A DNA stretch of 64,000 nucleotides from Magnetospirillum sp. SS-4 (lineage in GTDB: Bacteria; Pseudomonadota; Alphaproteobacteria; Rhodospirillales; Magnetospirillaceae), in the NCBI RefSeq assembly GCF_902729425.1, contig NZ_CACVCH010000053.1, positions 1-64,000 of the forward strand, in the 5' to 3' direction. This document shows, piece by piece, positions 8,625 through 19,269 of the stretch. The translations under genes were made by a program, and so were the position numbers. Position 1 is the stretch's first letter. Every line of letters begins with the position of its first letter. The notes under the pieces were generated by a model, which was not told where the DNA came from, ran no database searches, and saw only the letters and a program-made list of their open reading frames with translations.

Positions 8625-10556
8625 ATGACCGAATACCTCGACGCCTCCGTCCACGACACCTTCCCGAAGGCGCTGATCCACAACGCCGCCCGCTGGCCCG
8701 GCGACATCGCCATGCGCGAGAAGGAATTCGGCATCTGGAACAGCTTCACCTGGGCCGATTACCTGGGCCGGGTCAAGACCCTGGCGGTCGGCATGCACGC
8801 GCTTGGAGTCAAGCGCGGCGACGTGGTCGCCATCCTGGGCAAGAACCGCCCGGAAAGCATCTGGGGCGAGGTGGCGGCCCACGCGCTGGGCGCCCTGTCC
8901 GTGGGCATCTATCACGATTCCATGAACAACGAGGTCGCCTATCTGCTGACCTATACCGGCGCCACCACCGTGCTGGCCGAGGACGAGGAGCAGGTGGACA
9001 AGCTGCTGGAAATCTCGGACGAGGTTCCGCATCTGCGTCACATCGTCTATTTCGACCCGCGCGGCATGCGCAAGTACAAGGACGCCCGCCTGATCTCGGC
9101 CGAGGACCTGCGGGCCATGGCCGCCGGCCGGCTGGAGGCGCATCCGTCCCTGTTCGAGGAGGAGGTGGCCCGGGGCAAGGGCGACGACGTTGCGATTTTG
9201 TGCACCACCTCGGGCACCACCGCCAATCCCAAGCTGGCCATGTTGCAGGCCGGCGCCTTCCTGCGCCACGCCACCGCATACTTGCGCGCCGATCCCAAGC
9301 GGGCCGGCGACAATTACGTCTCGGTGCTGCCGCTGCCCTGGATCATGGAACAGATCTACGCGGTCGCCCAGCCGCTGGTCTGCCGCAACGTCGTCAATTT
9401 CGTCGAGGAGCCCGAGACGATGATGGCCGACATGCGCGAGATCGGCCCCAATTTCATCTTGCTGGCGCCCAGGATGTGGGAGGCCATCGCCGCCGACGTG
9501 CGGGCCCGCATGATGGATTCCACCCGGTTCAAGCAGTGGATGTTCGATCTGGGCATGAAGCTCGGCATGAAGGCGCTGGACCAGGGGCGACGGTCGAAAC
9601 TGGCCGACATTATCCTGTTCTCGGCGCTTCGCGACCGCATCGGATTCTCGTTCCTGCGTTCGGCGGCCACCGGCGGCGCGGCGCTGGGCCCCGACACCTT
9701 CCGCTTCTTCCTGGCCATGGGGGTGCCGCTGCGCCAGATCTACGGCCAGACCGAACTGGCCGGCGCCTACACCGTTCATCGCGAGGGCGACATCGATTTC
9801 GACTCGGTGGGCGTGCCGTTCGACGATGCCCGGCTCAGGATCGACAATCCCGATTCCAATGGTGTCGGCGAGATCGTCGCCACCACCGACGGCATGTTCA
9901 CCGGCTATTACAAGAACCCCGAGGCCAGCAAGGCCGATCTGGTGGATGGCGATTGGCTGAGGACCGGCGACGCCGGCTACATCAAGAAGGAGAACGGGCA
10001 CCTGGTGGTCATCGACCGCATCAAGGATCTGGCCACCACCGGGCTCGGGGTGCGGTTCTCGCCGCAATTCATCGAGAACAAGCTGAAGTTCTCGCCCTTC
10101 ATCGCCGAGGCGGTGATCCTGGGCGACGCCAAGCCCTATCTGTCGGCGCTGATCTGCATCCGCTTTTCCATCGTCGCCAAATGGGCCGAGGCCAAGGGGA
10201 TCAGCTTCACCAACTATACCAATCTGTCGGCGCAGCCCCAGGTCTATCAGCTGCTGACCGCCGAGGTGGAGAAGGTGAACCAGACGCTGCCCGAGCCGCA
10301 GCGAATCCGCAAGTTCCTGCTGCTCTACAAGGAACTGGACGCTGATGACGGCGAGTTGACCCGCACCCGCAAGGTCCGACGCGGCGTCATCAACGACAAG
10401 TACGGCGACATCATCGACGCGGTCTACGGCGGCCGCGAGATGGTGCCGGTGGATGCCGTCATCACCTTCCAGGACGGTTCGACGTCGCGCATCAAGACCG
10501 AGCTGAAGGTGGTCACCCTGCTTGCGCCCCCCGCCCACCAGATCGCCGCCGAGTAG
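8625..10556 (+). CDS. Long-chain-type acyl-CoA synthetase (AMP-binding)
   Basis: The enzyme has 643 residues and belongs to the acyl-adenylate-forming superfamily. It shows the P-loop CTTSGTTANPKLAM, IYGQTE, the WLRTGD motif and a hinge region DRIKDLATTGLG. Such enzymes activate a carboxylic acid with ATP and CoA. It lies inside the liv transporter operon, between livG and livH, ending 10 bases before livH. The position suggests the transported acid is trapped as a CoA ester on entry. The GAGGGAC ribosome binding site comes from the end of an intergenic repeat. Chain length and substrate are unknown. Confidence 0.83.
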   Translation: MTEYLDASVHDTFPKALIHNAARWPGDIAMREKEFGIWNSFTWADYLGRVKTLAVGMHALGVKRGDVVAILGKNRPESIWGEVAAHALGALSVGIYHDSMNNEVAYLLTYTGATTVLAEDEEQVDKLLEISDEVPHLRHIVYFDPRGMRKYKDARLISAEDLRAMAAGRLEAHPSLFEEEVARGKGDDVAILCTTSGTTANPKLAMLQAGAFLRHATAYLRADPKRAGDNYVSVLPLPWIMEQIYAVAQPLVCRNVVNFVEEPETMMADMREIGPNFILLAPRMWEAIAADVRARMMDSTRFKQWMFDLGMKLGMKALDQGRRSKLADIILFSALRDRIGFSFLRSAATGGAALGPDTFRFFLAMGVPLRQIYGQTELAGAYTVHREGDIDFDSVGVPFDDARLRIDNPDSNGVGEIVATTDGMFTGYYKNPEASKADLVDGDWLRTGDAGYIKKENGHLVVIDRIKDLATTGLGVRFSPQFIENKLKFSPFIAEAVILGDAKPYLSALICIRFSIVAKWAEAKGISFTNYTNLSAQPQVYQLLTAEVEKVNQTLPEPQRIRKFLLLYKELDADDGELTRTRKVRRGVINDKYGDIIDAVYGGREMVPVDAVITFQDGSTSRIKTELKVVTLLAPPAHQIAAE

Positions 10557-10566
10557 GAGCCCCGCC

Positions 10567-11460
10567 ATGGAATCCAGCCTGCTGTTCCAGCTCATGGTCA
10601 ACGGCGTCATCGTCGGCACGCTGTACGGCGTCGTCGCCATGTGCTTCGTGCTGATCTACAAATCCACCCAGGTGGTGAACTTCGCCCAGGGCGAATTCCT
10701 GCTGATCGGCGCCTGGACATGCTGGTGGATGGTCACCAGCATGGAACTGCCGTTCTGGGCGGCCTTTCCGCTGACCTTCCTGTTCATGATGGCGTTCGGC
10801 ATCGTGTTGCAGATCGTGGTGCTGCGGCCCCTGATCGGCGAGCCGGTGATTTCGGTGATCATGGTCACCATCGGCCTGTCCATCTTCTTCCAGGCGGTGA
10901 TGAAATCCATCTTCGGGGTGTGGCCGCAACCCTTTCCGGAAATCTTCCCGGTGAAGTCGGTCAACATCCTGGGGCTTCAGGTCCAGCCGGCCTATCTGAT
11001 GAGCCTGGTGGTCTCGGTGGTGATCATGGGGCTGTTCGCCTGGTTCTTCAAATACTCGCGCATGGGGCTCGCCATGCGGGCGACCGCCTTCAACCAGCAG
11101 GTGGCGCAAAGCCTGGGAATTTCGGTCAAGACCGTCTTCGCCATGGCCTGGGCCATCTCGGCCATGGTCTCGGCCCTGGCCGGCGTGGTGGTGGGCATGG
11201 TCAACGGCGTGTCGTCGGCCCTGTCGTTCTTCGGCATCAAGGTGTTTCCGGCGGTGATCGTCGGCGGGCTCGATTCGATCGTCGGCGCCATTGTCGGCGG
11301 ACTGATCATCGGCCTGCTGGAGAACATGGCCGAATACGTGGACGGCCAGTACCTGCATGTCGGCAATCTCTACACGGTGGCGCCGTTCTACGTGCTGGTC
11401 ATCATCCTGATGATCAAGCCCTACGGCCTGTTCGGCACCAAGACCATCGAAAGGGTCTAA
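10567..11460 (+). CDS. livH: Branched-chain-type ABC transporter permease LivH
   Basis: The 297-residue protein is strongly hydrophobic with about eight membrane segments. It carries LivH features such as NFAQGEFLLIGAW near the N-terminus and GGLDSIVGAIVGGLIIGLLE near the C-terminus. It forms half of the membrane channel of the importer. AGGAG at 10555-10559 lies 7 bases before the ATG at 10567; a longer in-frame start at 10522 would overlap the ligase gene and lacks this site. It is followed after 4 bases by livM. Confidence 0.9.
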   Translation: MESSLLFQLMVNGVIVGTLYGVVAMCFVLIYKSTQVVNFAQGEFLLIGAWTCWWMVTSMELPFWAAFPLTFLFMMAFGIVLQIVVLRPLIGEPVISVIMVTIGLSIFFQAVMKSIFGVWPQPFPEIFPVKSVNILGLQVQPAYLMSLVVSVVIMGLFAWFFKYSRMGLAMRATAFNQQVAQSLGISVKTVFAMAWAISAMVSALAGVVVGMVNGVSSALSFFGIKVFPAVIVGGLDSIVGAIVGGLIIGLLENMAEYVDGQYLHVGNLYTVAPFYVLVIILMIKPYGLFGTKTIERV

Positions 11461-11464
11461 GGCG

Positions 11465-12535
11465 ATGATTTCCAGCAGCCTCATTCCCTGCGGCCAGTAC
11501 AAGACCAGCTACGGGGCCGACACCACCATCTTCCTGACGCCGGCGTCGCGCAACTGGTGCGTCGTCGGGGTGGCCGTCGCCCTGATGGTGCCGCTGGTCG
11601 CCTCCAATTACGTGCTCTCGATCCTGATCCAGATCGGCTATTACGGCATCGCCGCGCTGGGGCTCAACATCCTGGTGGGCTCCACCGGCCAGATCTCGCT
11701 GGGACACGCCGCCTTCTTCGGCTTCGGCGCCTTCGCCTCGGCCTGGCTCAACAACAAGTTCGGCATTCCGGTGCTGCTGGCGATTCCGCTGGCTGGCGTC
11801 ATGACCACCCTGCTGGGGTTGCTGTTCGGCATTCCCGCCGGCCGCCTGAAGGGCCTGTACCTCGCCATCGCCACCTTCGCCTCGCAATTCATCCTGGAGG
11901 ACTTCTTCTCGCGGGCCAACTGGTTCACCGGCGGGTCCTCGGGGGCCCAGGCCAATCCCATCAACGTGCTGGGCTACGAGATCAGCGGCGACCGGGGCTT
12001 CTTCTACGTGGTGCTGTTCTTCCTGGTGATCATGTACCTGCTGGGCACCAACCTGCTGCGCACCCGCGACGGCCGCGCCTTCGTGGCGGTGCGCGACCAC
12101 TATCTGTCGGCCGAGGTGATGGGCATCAACCTCACCAAGTACCGCATCCTGTCGTTCGGCATCTCGTCGTTCTACGCTGGCATCGGCGGGGCGCTGTACG
12201 GCCACTATCTCGGCTATGTCTCGGCCGAGGGCTTCACCATCCTGCTGTCGATCCAGTTCCTGGGGATGATCATCATCGGCGGCATGGGCTCGGTGATGGG
12301 CACCCTGATGGGCACCGCCTTCATGGTGCTGCTGCCCGAGGCCACCGAGGGCACCGTCAGCACCATCAAGCATTTCACCGGCGACATTCCGGCGCTGACC
12401 AGCGCGCTCGCCTATCTGAAGGAGGCCGCCATCGGCCTCGCCATCGTGCTGTTCCTGATCTTCGAGCCCGATGGACTTGTCCATCGCTGGCGTCTGATCA
12501 AGTCCTACTGGAAGCTGTACCCGTTCTCTTACTGA
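11465..12535 (+). CDS. livM: Branched-chain-type ABC transporter permease LivM
   Basis: This 356-residue permease begins with about 35 soluble residues and then multiple membrane helices. It includes the LivM marker GLNILVGSTGQISLGHAAFF and the cytoplasmic coupling region RDGRAFVAVRDHYLSAEVMG, which matches the EAA-type loop contacting the ATPases. It pairs with LivH. The start follows the livH stop by 4 bases. The C-terminal tail after the last helix (about 20 residues, ending KLYPFSY) is soluble. Confidence 0.9.
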   Translation: MISSSLIPCGQYKTSYGADTTIFLTPASRNWCVVGVAVALMVPLVASNYVLSILIQIGYYGIAALGLNILVGSTGQISLGHAAFFGFGAFASAWLNNKFGIPVLLAIPLAGVMTTLLGLLFGIPAGRLKGLYLAIATFASQFILEDFFSRANWFTGGSSGAQANPINVLGYEISGDRGFFYVVLFFLVIMYLLGTNLLRTRDGRAFVAVRDHYLSAEVMGINLTKYRILSFGISSFYAGIGGALYGHYLGYVSAEGFTILLSIQFLGMIIIGGMGSVMGTLMGTAFMVLLPEATEGTVSTIKHFTGDIPALTSALAYLKEAAIGLAIVLFLIFEPDGLVHRWRLIKSYWKLYPFSY

Positions 12536-12595
12536 ACCAACAACAACAACGTCATCGGGGCTTTCGCGACACGACACACTGGGAGGAATAACGCA

Positions 12596-13831
12596 ATGAA
12601 GAAGGTTCTGCTTGCCGGCGCCGCCATGGCCGCCGTCGTCACCGCCGGCTCGGCCTCGGCCGCCGACGGCATCCTGGTCGGCCACATCGCCGACTATACC
12701 GGCGCCACCTCGTCGGTGGGCAAGCCCTACGGCCAGGGCATCGCCGACGCCATGAACTACATCAATTCCAAGGGCGGCATCGCCGGCAAGAAGATCATCT
12801 TCGAGACCGTCGACTACGCCTATGAAGTGCCGCGCGCCATGGCCGCCTACAAGAAGCTGACCGGGTCCGACAAGGCCGTGGCCATCCAGGGCTGGGGCAC
12901 CGGCGACACCGAGGCGCTGATCAGCAACGTCGCCAAGGACGAGATCCCCTACTTCTCGGCATCCTATTCCGGCCATCTGACCGATCCGCAGGGCAAGACC
13001 TCGGTCAAGGGCGCGCCCTACAACTTCTTCTACGGCCCCAGCTATTCCGACGCCTGCCGCGGTCTGGTCCAGTGGGCCGCCGCCGACTGGAAGAAGAAGG
13101 GCGGCGCGGGCAAGCCCAAATACGTCCACATGGGCGACAACCATCCCTATCCCAACGCCCCCAAGCAGGCCTGCGGCGCCTATGCCAAGGAACTGGGCTT
13201 CGATGTGCTGAACGAGATCCAGTATTCGCTGAAGCCCGGCGACTTCAAGGCCCAGTGCCTGTCGTTGAAGGAATCCGGCGCCAATTACGCCTATCTGGCC
13301 AACACCTCGGGTTCGACCATCTCGCTCTTGAAGTCGTGCGAGACGGTGGGCGTCAACGTCCAGTTCCTGGCCAATATCTGGGGCACCGACGAGGGCTCGC
13401 TGAAAACCGCCGGCGATGCCGCCCACGGCCTCGTCTGGGTGGTGGGTGCCGCGACCTGGGCCGATTCGGTTCCTGGCATGGCCCTGGTCAAGGAGATTTC
13501 CAAGGTTTCCGATCCCAGCGGCGCCGAGGCCCGGCCGGTTCACTACGTCCGCGCCGTCTGCTCGGTCTTCTACATGAAGGAAGCCATGGAGGCCGCCGCC
13601 AAGGCCGGCGGCATCACCGGCCCCAACATCAAGAAGGCGATGGAAGGCATGAAGGACAAGGTTCCGGCCGGACTGGAAGGCGTCTGCCTGCCGTCGACCT
13701 GGACCGGCGACGACCATCGCGGCACCACCACCGTCAAGGTCTATCAGGCCTCGACCAAGGGCGGCGCCATCGGGATGAAGCAACTGTTCACCGCCGAGAT
13801 TCCCCGCCGCAAGGAATGGCTGGGCTGGTAA
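12596..13831 (+). CDS. livK: Periplasmic substrate-binding protein of the Liv-type importer
   Basis: The 411-residue protein begins with a signal peptide (about residues 1-22, cleavage near SASAAD), followed by a type I periplasmic binding fold starting ILVGHIADYTGATSSVG. It should capture the substrate in the periplasm and deliver it to LivHM. GGGAGGAAT about 9 bases upstream of the ATG is the strongest ribosome binding site in the operon. The binding-pocket residues do not obviously match leucine/valine binders and the gene sits among acyl-CoA ligases, so an aromatic or aliphatic acid ligand is possible. Confidence 0.87.
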   Translation: MKKVLLAGAAMAAVVTAGSASAADGILVGHIADYTGATSSVGKPYGQGIADAMNYINSKGGIAGKKIIFETVDYAYEVPRAMAAYKKLTGSDKAVAIQGWGTGDTEALISNVAKDEIPYFSASYSGHLTDPQGKTSVKGAPYNFFYGPSYSDACRGLVQWAAADWKKKGGAGKPKYVHMGDNHPYPNAPKQACGAYAKELGFDVLNEIQYSLKPGDFKAQCLSLKESGANYAYLANTSGSTISLLKSCETVGVNVQFLANIWGTDEGSLKTAGDAAHGLVWVVGAATWADSVPGMALVKEISKVSDPSGAEARPVHYVRAVCSVFYMKEAMEAAAKAGGITGPNIKKAMEGMKDKVPAGLEGVCLPSTWTGDDHRGTTTVKVYQASTKGGAIGMKQLFTAEIPRRKEWLGW

Positions 13832-13838
13832 GCGGCGC

Positions 13839-13880
13839 ATGCGGGCGGGGGGCGGCCGCGCGCCGTTCCCCGCATTCTTT
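13839..13880 (+). terminator. Attenuator-like hairpin between livK and livF
   Basis: ATGCGGG (13839-13845) and CCCGCAT (13869-13875) form an inverted repeat over a very GC-rich loop and are followed by TCTTTGTTT. A partial terminator after the binding-protein gene would let it be made in excess over livF, as is common in ABC importer operons. Confidence 0.45.
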
Positions 13881-13896
13881 GTTTCCGGAGAGTCCC

Positions 13897-14720
<824 letters not shown>

Positions 14721-14721
<1 letters not shown>

Positions 14722-15950
14722 TGGCGGAATTCTACGATTCCCTGGAAGTCCGCTCGGCCGACGAGCGCGAAACCTCGCTGTTCGCGGCGCTGCCCGAACA
14801 GGTGGCGCTGGCCAAGGCCGATTCCCCCGCCTTCGCCGCGTCGCTGGCCGGCATCGATCCGGAAACGGTCGTCGACCGGGCCGCGCTGGCCCGCCTGCCG
14901 GTGCTGCGCAAGTCCGACCTGATCGAGCGGCAGCAGGCCGATCCGCCGTTCGCCTCGCTGATCAGCGTGCCCAGGAGCGAATTGCGCCGCGTCTTCGTCT
15001 CGCCCGGTCCCATCTACGATCCCGAAGGCTGGGACAACGATTGGTGGCGGATCGCCCGCGCCCTGTTCGCCGCCGGCTTTCGCCGGGGCGAGCTGATGCA
15101 CAATTGCTTTTCCTATCACTTCACTCCCGGTGGGGTGATGTTCGAGACCGCCGCCCACGCCCTGGGGTGTCCGGTGTTTCCCGCCGGCACCGGCAATACC
15201 GAGAGCCAGGCCAGGGCGGTGGCCGACCTTCGTCCCGACGGCTACGGGGGTACGCCGTCCTTTCTGAAGATCATCCTGGAAAAGGCTGAGGAGATGGGCT
15301 TGGACCACTCGTCGCTGACCAAGGCCTGCGTCTCGGGCGAGGCGTTGCCGCCTGCGTTGCGCCAGGGGTTGAAGGATCTGGGCGTCGAGGTCACCCAGTG
15401 CTACGCCAGCGCCGATCTCGGCCTGATCGCCTATGAAAGCGCCGCGCGCGAGGGATTGATCGTCGACGAGGGCGTCATCGTCGAGATCGTTCGCCCCGGC
15501 ACCGATGATCCGGTGGGCCTGGGCGAGGTCGGCGAGGTGGTGGTCACCACCTTCAATCCCGACTATCCCCTGATCCGCTTCGCCACCGGCGACCTGTCGG
15601 CGGTGATGCCGGGGCAAAGCCCGTGCGGGCGCACCAACATGCGCCTCAGGGGATGGATGGGACGCGCCGACCAGACCACCAAGGTCAAGGGCATGTTCAT
15701 TCATCCCCGCCAGATCGCCGAGGTCGTCCGGCGCCATCCCGAGCTGATCCGCGCCCGGCTGGTGGTCGACAGGGCCGGCGACAGCGACGCGCTGACCCTT
15801 GCGGTGGAAAGCGGCCAGGACGGCGAGGCGCTGGCCTCGGCCATCCGCCAGTCCTTCCAGACCCTGTGCAAGCTGAGGGCCGAGGTGACCTTCACCCCTC
15901 CCGGCACCCTGCCCAACGACGGCATCGTCATTCAAGACAAGAGGGCCTGA
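14721..15950 (+). CDS. Phenylacetate-CoA ligase-like adenylate-forming enzyme
   Basis: This 409-residue protein resembles PaaK-type phenylacetate-CoA ligases in its core (GGTPSFLKIILE, SGEALPP, RFATGD, GMFIHPRQIAEV) and length. The usual Ser/Thr/Gly-rich phosphate loop is replaced by VFVSPGPIYDPEG, and the usual GxTE-type motif reads CYASADLG. It should activate an acid to its CoA ester, but the altered loops make the substrate and activity uncertain. It is translationally coupled to livF and 4 bases upstream of the aldehyde dehydrogenase gene, so it belongs to the transporter operon. Confidence 0.75.
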
Positions 15951-15954
15951 CGCC

Positions 15955-17445
15955 ATGACCATCACTCCGGAACTCGATCCCTTCACGCTGGCCAGGGCGT
16001 TGTCGGGCAAGCACCTCATCGGCGGGGCCTTCGTCGCGGCCGCTGGCGGCGGGACCTTCGACGTCGACAATCCCGCCACCGGGGCGGTGATCGGCGCCGC
16101 CGCCTTCGGCACCAGGGCCGATGTCGACGCCGCCGTCGCCTCGGCCAAGGCGGCGCAAAAGGATTGGGCCAAGCTGTCGGCCAGGGCGCGGGGCAAGCTG
16201 GTGGCCGAATGCGGCCGGGTGCTGACCGCCCATGTCGAGGAACTGGGCCGGCTGGTCGCCCTGGAGACCGGCAAGGCGCTCAGGACCGAAAGCCGCATCG
16301 AGGCCGGGGTGCTGGCCGACATGTTCACTTTTTTCGGCGGGCTGGGCAGCGAGCTGAAGGGCGAGACCATCCCCTTCAACCCGGACATGCTGACCATGAC
16401 GGTGCGCGAGCCGGTGGGCGTGGTCGCCTGCATCATTCCGTGGAACGTGCCGCTGCTGCTGATGGCCATGAAGGCCGCCGCCGCCCTGGTGGCCGGCAAT
16501 GCCGTGGTGGTGAAGTCGGCGGAAGAGGCACCGCTGACGGTGCTGCGCGTCGCCGAGATCATGAACACCGTGCTGCCGCCGGGCGTGTTCAACATGCTGT
16601 CGGGCTTCGGCCCGGAATGCGGCGCGCCGCTGGTCGAGCATCCCGACGTCAGGAAGGTGAGCTTCACCGGCAGCGTCGAGACCGGCCGCATCGTCTACAA
16701 GGCGGCGGCCGAGAAGCTGATCCCCGTCACCCTGGAACTGGGCGGCAAGAGCCCGATGATCGTCTGCGCCGACGCCGACATGGATCAGGCGGTGGCCGGC
16801 GCCCTGGCCGGCATGCGCTTCACCCGCCAGGGCCAGAGCTGCACCGCCAGTTCGCGCCTGTTCGTCCACGAATCCATCCATGACGAGTTCGTCGCCAGGG
16901 TGAAGGCCAAGGTCGATGCCATGGTGATGGGCGATCCGCTGGACGAGAAGACCGATATCGGCACCATCGTCTCCGACGCCCAGCTGGAGCGGGTCCGCTC
17001 GTACATCAAGCTGGGCGAGGAGACCAAGGGGGCCACCAGGATCACCTGTTCCGCCATGCCGACCGATCCCAAGTTGGCCAAGGGCCGGTTCGTCCAGCCG
17101 GTCATCTTCACCGGGGTGAGGAATACCGACCGCATCTGCCAGGAAGAGATCTTCGGGCCGGTCTGCGCCGTCATCAAGTGGACCGATTACGAAGAGGTCA
17201 TCAGTCAGGCCAACGATTCCGAATACGGTCTTGCCGCCTCCATCTGGACCTGCGACCTCAAGCTCGCCATGGACGCCACCCGGCGGCTGGAGGCCGGCTT
17301 CGTCCAGGTCAACCAGAACCTGGTGGTGCAGCCTGCCCTGTCCTATGGCGGGGTCAAGACCTCGGGCCTGGGGCGCGAGGCCTCGCTGGAATCCATGCTG
17401 GAGCACTTCACCCACAAGAAGACCATCATCTTCAACATGAAGTGA
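15955..17445 (+). CDS. Aldehyde dehydrogenase (NAD(P)-dependent)
   Basis: This 496-residue member of the ALDH superfamily has PWNVPLLL (cofactor-binding Asn), Glu261 in LELGGKSP and the catalytic Cys296 in GQSCTASSR. It oxidises an aldehyde to the acid. Sitting at the end of the Liv-type operon, it may feed or drain the CoA-ligase reactions there. It might also oxidise methylmalonate or malonate semialdehyde, but it lacks clear hallmarks of the CoA-acylating MmsA subgroup. Its last 14 bases overlap the 3' end of hepT on the opposite strand. Confidence 0.87.
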   Translation: MTITPELDPFTLARALSGKHLIGGAFVAAAGGGTFDVDNPATGAVIGAAAFGTRADVDAAVASAKAAQKDWAKLSARARGKLVAECGRVLTAHVEELGRLVALETGKALRTESRIEAGVLADMFTFFGGLGSELKGETIPFNPDMLTMTVREPVGVVACIIPWNVPLLLMAMKAAAALVAGNAVVVKSAEEAPLTVLRVAEIMNTVLPPGVFNMLSGFGPECGAPLVEHPDVRKVSFTGSVETGRIVYKAAAEKLIPVTLELGGKSPMIVCADADMDQAVAGALAGMRFTRQGQSCTASSRLFVHESIHDEFVARVKAKVDAMVMGDPLDEKTDIGTIVSDAQLERVRSYIKLGEETKGATRITCSAMPTDPKLAKGRFVQPVIFTGVRNTDRICQEEIFGPVCAVIKWTDYEEVISQANDSEYGLAASIWTCDLKLAMDATRRLEAGFVQVNQNLVVQPALSYGGVKTSGLGREASLESMLEHFTHKKTIIFNMK

Positions 17446-17716
17446 GGAAGTCCCGCTCGGCGGTCAGGGCGTCACGGAGAGGAGCGAGGTCGGTGGTGGC
17501 AATCCTCCAGACCAGCCTGGGATTGATCGAACCATACTCGTGCATGATCCGGTCCCGCATGGACCGGATATCGCGCCAGGGTATCTCGGGAAAACGGTCT
17601 TCGATGCCGGGGGCGAGATGCTTGGCGGCCTCGCCGATGAAGCCGTCGATTTCGGCTATGGAGTCCAGGATATCGGCCACGCGCTGGAGAGCACGCTCCT
17701 TCCCGTCAAAAGACAT
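17432..17716 (-). CDS. hepT: HepT-like toxin (DUF86)
   Basis: The 94-residue helical protein has the HEPN-type motif R54-x4-H59-x-Y61 (RDRIMHEY), the catalytic signature of HepT RNase toxins. In type VII toxin-antitoxin systems the partner nucleotidyltransferase MntA inactivates HepT by adding AMP to the motif tyrosine. The mntA-like gene lies just upstream and overlaps by 11 bases. The 3' end overlaps the convergent aldehyde dehydrogenase gene. Activity is inferred from the motif and pairing. Confidence 0.82.
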   Translation of the reverse strand: MSFDGKERALQRVADILDSIAEIDGFIGEAAKHLAPGIEDRFPEIPWRDIRSMRDRIMHEYGSINPRLVWRIATTDLAPLRDALTAERDFLTSC

Positions 17717-18014
17717 CGGCGGCTTCCTTCCTCACCCTGCGGCCAAGCCTTGGATTGAGACCATCCCATGTCAGCATGTCGACCTTGCGTCCCAACCAGT
17801 CGGACGTTTCATTCTGGACACCGCACAGAGTGAGCAGACTGAAGCGGGATTCCGGATCGTAATCGATCACCAGATCGACGTCGCTGTCCGGGCCGGAATC
17901 GCCGCGGGCCACCGAACCGAACACCGCCATCCGCGTCACCCCCTTGGCGCGGTAGAAATCCTCGTGCTCCCTCAGGATGGCGATGACCTCGTCGAGCTTG
18001 GGGGGCTGTCGCAT
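17706..18014 (-). CDS. mntA: MntA-like nucleotidyltransferase antitoxin
   Basis: The 102-residue protein is a minimal nucleotidyltransferase with GS (33-34), then ten residues, then D45-x-D47 (FGSVARGDSGPDSDVD), an intact catalytic pattern. It is the expected antidote of the adjacent HepT, which it would AMPylate. The ATG at 18014 has GGAG 7 bases upstream; a longer in-frame start at 18218 would run through the divergent thiolase gene and is rejected. The pair is wedged between two fatty-acid operons, a typical place for a mobile toxin-antitoxin cassette. Confidence 0.85.
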   Translation of the reverse strand: MRQPPKLDEVIAILREHEDFYRAKGVTRMAVFGSVARGDSGPDSDVDLVIDYDPESRFSLLTLCGVQNETSDWLGRKVDMLTWDGLNPRLGRRVRKEAADVF

Positions 18015-18081
18015 GACGATACTCCGTCGATGATGAGCCCAGTCTATCAAAATCGCTGCAAACCGGCAAAGGACCGTTCCC

Positions 18082-19269
18082 ATGACCACCGCTGATCCCA
18101 TCGTCATCGTCGGCGCCGCCCGCACTCCCATGGGCGGCTTCCAGGGCGAGTTGTCGGGCCTCGCCGCCCCCGAACTGGGCGCCGTCGCCATCCGGGCGGC
18201 GGTGGAACGCGCCGGCATAGCGCCCGATCAGGTGGACGAGGTGTTCATGGGCTGCGTCCTGCCGGCCGGCGTGGGTCAGGCGCCGGCGCGTCAGGCAGCG
18301 TTGGGGGCCGGGCTGCCGCTTGCCACCGGCTGCACCACCATCTCCAAGGTCTGCGGTTCGGGCATGAAGGCGGCCATGCTGGCTCACGACCTGCTGGTGG
18401 CGGGAACTGCCCGGGTGATGGTGGCCGGCGGCATGGAAAGCATGTCCAACGCGCCCTATCTGCTGGACAGGGCCAGGGGCGGCTATCGCCTGGGCCACGG
18501 CCGGGTGCTGGACCACATGTTCCTCGACGGGCTGGAGGATGCCTATGACCGGGGCCGCCTGATGGGCACCTTCGCCGAGGAATGCGCCGATTCCTACAAA
18601 TTCACCCGCGAGGCCCAGGATAGCTTCGCCCTGGCCTCGCTGGCCCGCGCCCAGAAGGCGTCGGCCGACGGCTCGTTCAAAGCCGAGATCGCGGCGGTCA
18701 GCATCAAGGGGCGCAAGGGCGACACGGTGATCGCCATCGACGAGCAGCCGGGCAAGGCCCAGCCCGACAAGATCCCAACCCTGAAACCGGCATTTCGCGA
18801 GGGCGGCACCGTGACGGCGGCCAATTCATCCTCCATTTCCGATGGTGCCGCTGCCCTGGTGCTGATGCGCCGGAGCGAGGCCGAGAGGCTTGGTCTGGCG
18901 CCGCTGGCCACCATCCTGGGGCATTCCAACTTCGCCCAGGCGCCCAATCTGTTCACCACCGCCCCGGTGGGCGCGATCAGGGCGCTGCTGGACAAGGTCG
19001 GCTGCAAGGCCGGCGACGTCGATCTGTGGGAGATCAACGAGGCCTTCGCCGTGGTCGCCATGGCGGCCATGCACGACCTCAAACTGGATCACGAACGGGT
19101 CAACGTCCATGGCGGCGCTTGCGCGCTGGGCCATCCCATCGGCGCCTCGGGCGCCCGCATCGTCGTCACCCTGCTGGCGGCGCTGAAGCAATACGGGTTG
19201 AAGCGCGGCGTGGCGTCCTTGTGCATCGGCGGCGGCGAGGCTACCGCCCTGATGGTCGAACTGCCATGA
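18082..19269 (+). CDS. Thiolase (acetyl-CoA acetyltransferase family)
   Basis: The 395-residue enzyme has the acylated Cys91 ([11 protein letters not shown]), the [16 protein letters not shown] block with its catalytic His, and the C-terminal Cys in CIGGGEA. It condenses or cleaves acetyl-CoA units, in either beta-oxidation or acetoacetyl-CoA formation. The stop overlaps the next gene (ATGA at 19266-19269), so it is coupled to an acyl-CoA dehydrogenase. The promoter should lie in the 67 bases shared with the divergent mntA gene. Confidence 0.9.
   Translation: MTTADPIVIVGAARTPMGGFQGELSGLAAPELGAVAIRAAVERAGIAPDQVDEVFMGCVLPAGVGQAPARQAALGAGLPLATGCTTISKVCGSGMKAAMLAHDLLVAGTARVMVAGGMESMSNAPYLLDRARGGYRLGHGRVLDHMFLDGLEDAYDRGRLMGTFAEECADSYKFTREAQDSFALASLARAQKASADGSFKAEIAAVSIKGRKGDTVIAIDEQPGKAQPDKIPTLKPAFREGGTVTAANSSSISDGAAALVLMRRSEAERLGLAPLATILGHSNFAQAPNLFTTAPVGAIRALLDKVGCKAGDVDLWEINEAFAVVAMAAMHDLKLDHERVNVHGGACALGHPIGASGARIVVTLLAALKQYGLKRGVASLCIGGGEATALMVELP

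Noticed and set aside
17706-18218. Longer N-terminus for mntA starting at 18218
   Set aside because: It would run antisense through the start of the thiolase gene; the ATG at 18014 has a good ribosome binding site and matches the family start.
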